Positions 63,152 through 64,000 of a DNA stretch of 64,000 bases are shown one piece after another (position 1 is the stretch's first letter; every line of letters begins with the position of its first letter). The translations under genes and the position numbers were made by a program. Source of the stretch: Parabacteroides sp. TM07-1AC (GTDB taxonomy: Bacteria > Bacteroidota > Bacteroidia > Bacteroidales > Tannerellaceae); assembly GCF_003480915.1 (NCBI RefSeq), contig NZ_QUKD01000002.1, forward strand, positions 784,671-848,670, written 5' to 3'. The notes beneath the pieces are model-generated. The model worked only from the letters and a program-made list of their open reading frames with translations, was not told the DNA's origin and did no database searches.

Positions 63152-63185
63152 CAAATATATAGGGGGATTCTGTAGTAATTCTGTA
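63152..63185 (-). promoter_or_regulatory. Promoter and candidate response-regulator operator for the PepSY-like gene
   Basis: TATATTTG on the minus strand (63152-63159) is a full -7 match. Just upstream, ATTCTGTA occurs twice on the plus strand (63167-63174 and 63178-63185), 11 bases apart. OmpR-family regulators bind direct repeats at one helical turn, and the -33 element is missing here, as expected of an activated promoter. The link to the adjacent regulator is inferred. Confidence 0.5.
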
Positions 63186-63220
63186 TTTGCAGGATAAAAT
63201 AACAGGCAGAAGCCGGTTGT

Positions 63221-63661
63221 TTATCTTCTTTTTTTCGACAATGGTATCGAGATCAAGCGGTCTATCGAATATTTGCCCGGCCCGGTAATATACATTAATA
63301 TAAATACAACCAGATAAATAAAAGCCAACTCTTTCACCGCAAACGCATCATTGCCGTGAATAACGAAGAATGCCATACACATGGTAAAGATCATCGGGAT
63401 CATAGCCAATCGATACAATGCACCAAAAATAAAACCTATTGAACAAGCCAACTCACCAAAAATAGCAAGCCCTAACGAAACCTGGCTACCTACACCCAGC
63501 GGATCGGGAAAAACGGCAGACATCTCGGTATAGTTAGTCCATTTCTGGATACCATGAGATAACAACAATCCTCCGAAAAGGATACGCAATGCCAATAACA
63601 ACAGTGAAATAGCTGTACCGTCCGGCTTAGACGGAAATAAAAATCTGTATATCGCCAACAT
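63221..63661 (-). CDS. DoxX-family membrane protein
   Basis: A 146-residue inner-membrane protein with four predicted helices (about 18-36, 53-72, 78-98 and 108-128). It carries the DoxX pattern 'LALRILFGGLLLSHGIQKW' and 'ELACSIGFIFGALYRLAMIP'. DoxX proteins are linked to redox and thiol stress, but the exact activity is unclear. The PepSY-like gene lies 90 bases downstream on the same strand. Confidence 0.85.
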   Translation of the reverse strand: MLAIYRFLFPSKPDGTAISLLLLALRILFGGLLLSHGIQKWTNYTEMSAVFPDPLGVGSQVSLGLAIFGELACSIGFIFGALYRLAMIPMIFTMCMAFFVIHGNDAFAVKELAFIYLVVFILMYITGPGKYSIDRLISIPLSKKRR

Positions 63662-63803
63662 ATTATTCAGTTTTTACATAAGATTAATAACTTATATATA
63701 AAACAAAGGAAATAAAAAAATGTTCATTACCCCTTACATCCTAAGACATCCACTACCGACGATAATACAGAAGTTACCCAACTCACCCAATTGAACGATA
63801 CGT

Positions 63804-63926
63804 ATGACAGCAAAAACAGCAAAAAGCAACGAGTATTTAGATGTATACGATGATTCTCAATCCCAAACATTCAACAGCCTATCAACCATTACTCTCCCGT
63901 TGCTTTTCGGAAATCTAAACTTTTAA
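63804..63926 (+). CDS. Possible 40-residue small ORF
   Basis: An ATG-to-TAA frame encoding MTAKTAKSNEYLDVYDDSQS and 20 further residues. It lies in the AT-rich spacer at the right end and stops six bases before the stop of the converging partial gene. No ribosome-binding site, promoter or family resemblance was found. Chance is the likelier explanation. Apart from this, 63662-63931 shows nothing recognisable. Confidence 0.15.
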   Translation: MTAKTAKSNEYLDVYDDSQSQTFNSLSTITLPLLFGNLNF

Positions 63927-63931
63927 AATCT

Positions 63932-64000
63932 TTATTCTATAGCAATCTTTTCAAATAGTTCATACAAGTCATCCGTATCTGCTCTTGCATATCGGATTTT
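63932..64000 (-). CDS. C-terminal end of an unidentified gene
   Basis: An open frame of 22 codons and TAA enters from the right edge on the minus strand and ends 'ADTDDLYELFEKIAIE'. The composition looks like a normal protein C-terminus. It is too short to identify or to be sure it is coding. Confidence 0.35.
   Translation of the reverse strand, partial: KIRYARADTDDLYELFEKIAIE

Overview
The window looks like chromosomal DNA of a gut-type Bacteroidales species, most likely a Parabacteroides or close relative. The evidence is the gene set (T9SS components PorE and PorQ, secreted proteins with T9SS-type C-terminal sorting domains, a Wzi-like capsule protein, an S46 dipeptidyl-peptidase, DUF6383-type and DUF1573 proteins) and the promoter grammar. 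Many starts are preceded by the Bacteroidetes -7 element TAnnTTTG, several with TTTG or TTG 18-20 bases upstream. The genus is inferred from family resemblance, not from a search.

Layout. 1-5.1 kb (minus strand): the start of a secreted DUF6383-type protein, a glycosyltransferase overlapping an LpxH-like phosphoesterase, and an EF-G paralogue with altered GTPase motifs. 5.2-9.3 kb (plus): Wzi-like protein, small lipoprotein, HemW, then a zeta-toxin-like kinase with a 56-residue partner. 9.4-13.3 kb (minus): DPP11-like peptidase, CYTH protein, an inverted/tandem repeat and a DUF2027-Smr protein. 13.4-16.7 kb (plus): queA and porE. 17.5-34.6 kb (minus): galM, then three very large secreted proteins (1233, 2224 and 1711 residues) ending in T9SS-like sorting domains. 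An 830-base non-coding region follows and holds a candidate invertible promoter. 35.4-45.5 kb (plus): thyA, folA, an alpha-2-macroglobulin-like protein, two related DUF1573 proteins and meaB. 45.6-49.3 kb (minus): porQ-cmk-ispH-pfkA. 49.5-54.7 kb (plus): tonB, polyprenyl synthase, tatD, tRNA-Ser, exbB, a membrane protein and two exbD genes. 54.8-60.4 kb: GNAT, Lrp regulator, asnS, a pseudouridine synthase with a long disordered tail, and purB. 60.6-64 kb: tRNA-Val, a two-component system, a small PepSY-like exported protein with a candidate operator, DoxX, and the end of a further gene.

Two themes tie the genes together. One is the cell surface: T9SS parts (PorE, PorQ), probable T9SS cargo, capsule attachment, and TonB-ExbB-ExbD energisation of outer-membrane transport. 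The other is ordinary housekeeping: tRNA modification and charging, nucleotide synthesis, isoprenoids and glycolysis.

The most interesting region is 34.7-35.4 kb. A 16-bp inverted repeat with flanking similarity encloses a near-consensus promoter that points away from the 1711-residue surface protein, as expected of a phase-variable promoter in the OFF orientation. No CRISPR array, insertion sequence, prophage or integrase was seen. All family names come from recognition of motifs and overall sequence character; no database search was run.
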